The position numbers and the translations under genes are program-made. Source: Heterodera schachtii (taxonomy: Eukaryota > Nematoda > Chromadorea > Rhabditida > Heteroderidae). From it: DNA of 64,000 bases. The notes under the pieces are model-generated. The model was given only the letters and a program-made list of their open reading frames with translations, was not told the DNA's origin and did not search any database. Location: contig SIJG01000130.1 of assembly GCA_023374025.1 (NCBI GenBank), forward strand, positions 105,341 to 169,340, given 5' to 3'. Positions within the stretch are counted from its first letter, which is position 1. The number at the start of each line of letters is the position of its first letter. Positions 63,980 to 64,000 of this stretch are shown piece after piece.

Positions 63980-64000
63980 ATTGAAATATTATAAATCATC

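Noticed and set aside
1..64000. CRISPR array or bacterial operon structure
   Set aside because: Introns, satellite and DNA transposons show nuclear eukaryotic DNA; the only tandem array is a 118-bp satellite without spacers.

Overview
The window is very AT-rich eukaryotic DNA with short GT-AG introns (about 43-100 bp in the compact genes). It carries a cluster of divergent F-box-like genes of a kind I know as greatly expanded in plant-parasitic tylenchid nematodes (Meloidogyne, Globodera and Heterodera type genomes). Base composition and gene style suggest a root-knot-like nematode. That is inference, because no species marker such as rRNA is present. Most of the first 27 kb, and of 34-41, 47.6-53.8 and 54.4-59.8 kb, shows no convincing gene. 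It consists of AT-rich spacer, microsatellites and small non-autonomous DNA transposons.

Two protein families stand out. (1) Minus strand, 31187-33566: a seven-exon gene whose reconstructed layout is a weak signal peptide, a duplicated 56-residue KEEP/IKAEP unit, an acidic repeat, a basic KKRLR-type nuclear signal and three helix-turn-helix (HTH) modules, one per exon, with every intron in phase 1. As sequenced, exon 2 has a one-base slip. A shorter, intronless relative with three HTH modules lies at 53823-54358 (minus). It has a stop in its signal peptide and a second frame slip. (2) 42048-47577: a cluster of F-box-like genes at different stages of decay. Two minus-strand remnants (42048-42781 and 42890-43016) lie next to an apparently intact five-exon gene on the plus strand (44114-45367) and a plus-strand pseudogene with one nonsense and one frameshift change (46296-47577). 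Two small possible genes converge at 41.1-41.5 kb.

Mobile DNA: three elements have 8-bp target duplications and hAT-like termini (7000-7846, 37188-37760, 50075-50733), a fourth has similar ends (57948-58393), and there are fragments. Each element is filled with its own short word. Three of the four, plus a fragment at 34.86 kb, contain the same GC-rich hairpin of about 24-26 nt. A Tc1/mariner-type element with doubled terminal repeats flanked by TA occupies 27391-28619, and a related arm lies at 40079-40640. A foldback element lies at 30703-30950. The window ends in a 4.2-kb satellite array of a 118-bp unit (59786-63979).

The F-box proteins would be expected to act as substrate adaptors of ubiquitin ligases. 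The HTH-array proteins have features expected of secreted proteins that go to a nucleus, which makes them effector candidates. Neither role can be proved from sequence alone. The frame breaks in the HTH genes fall in homopolymers, so sequencing error must be excluded first.
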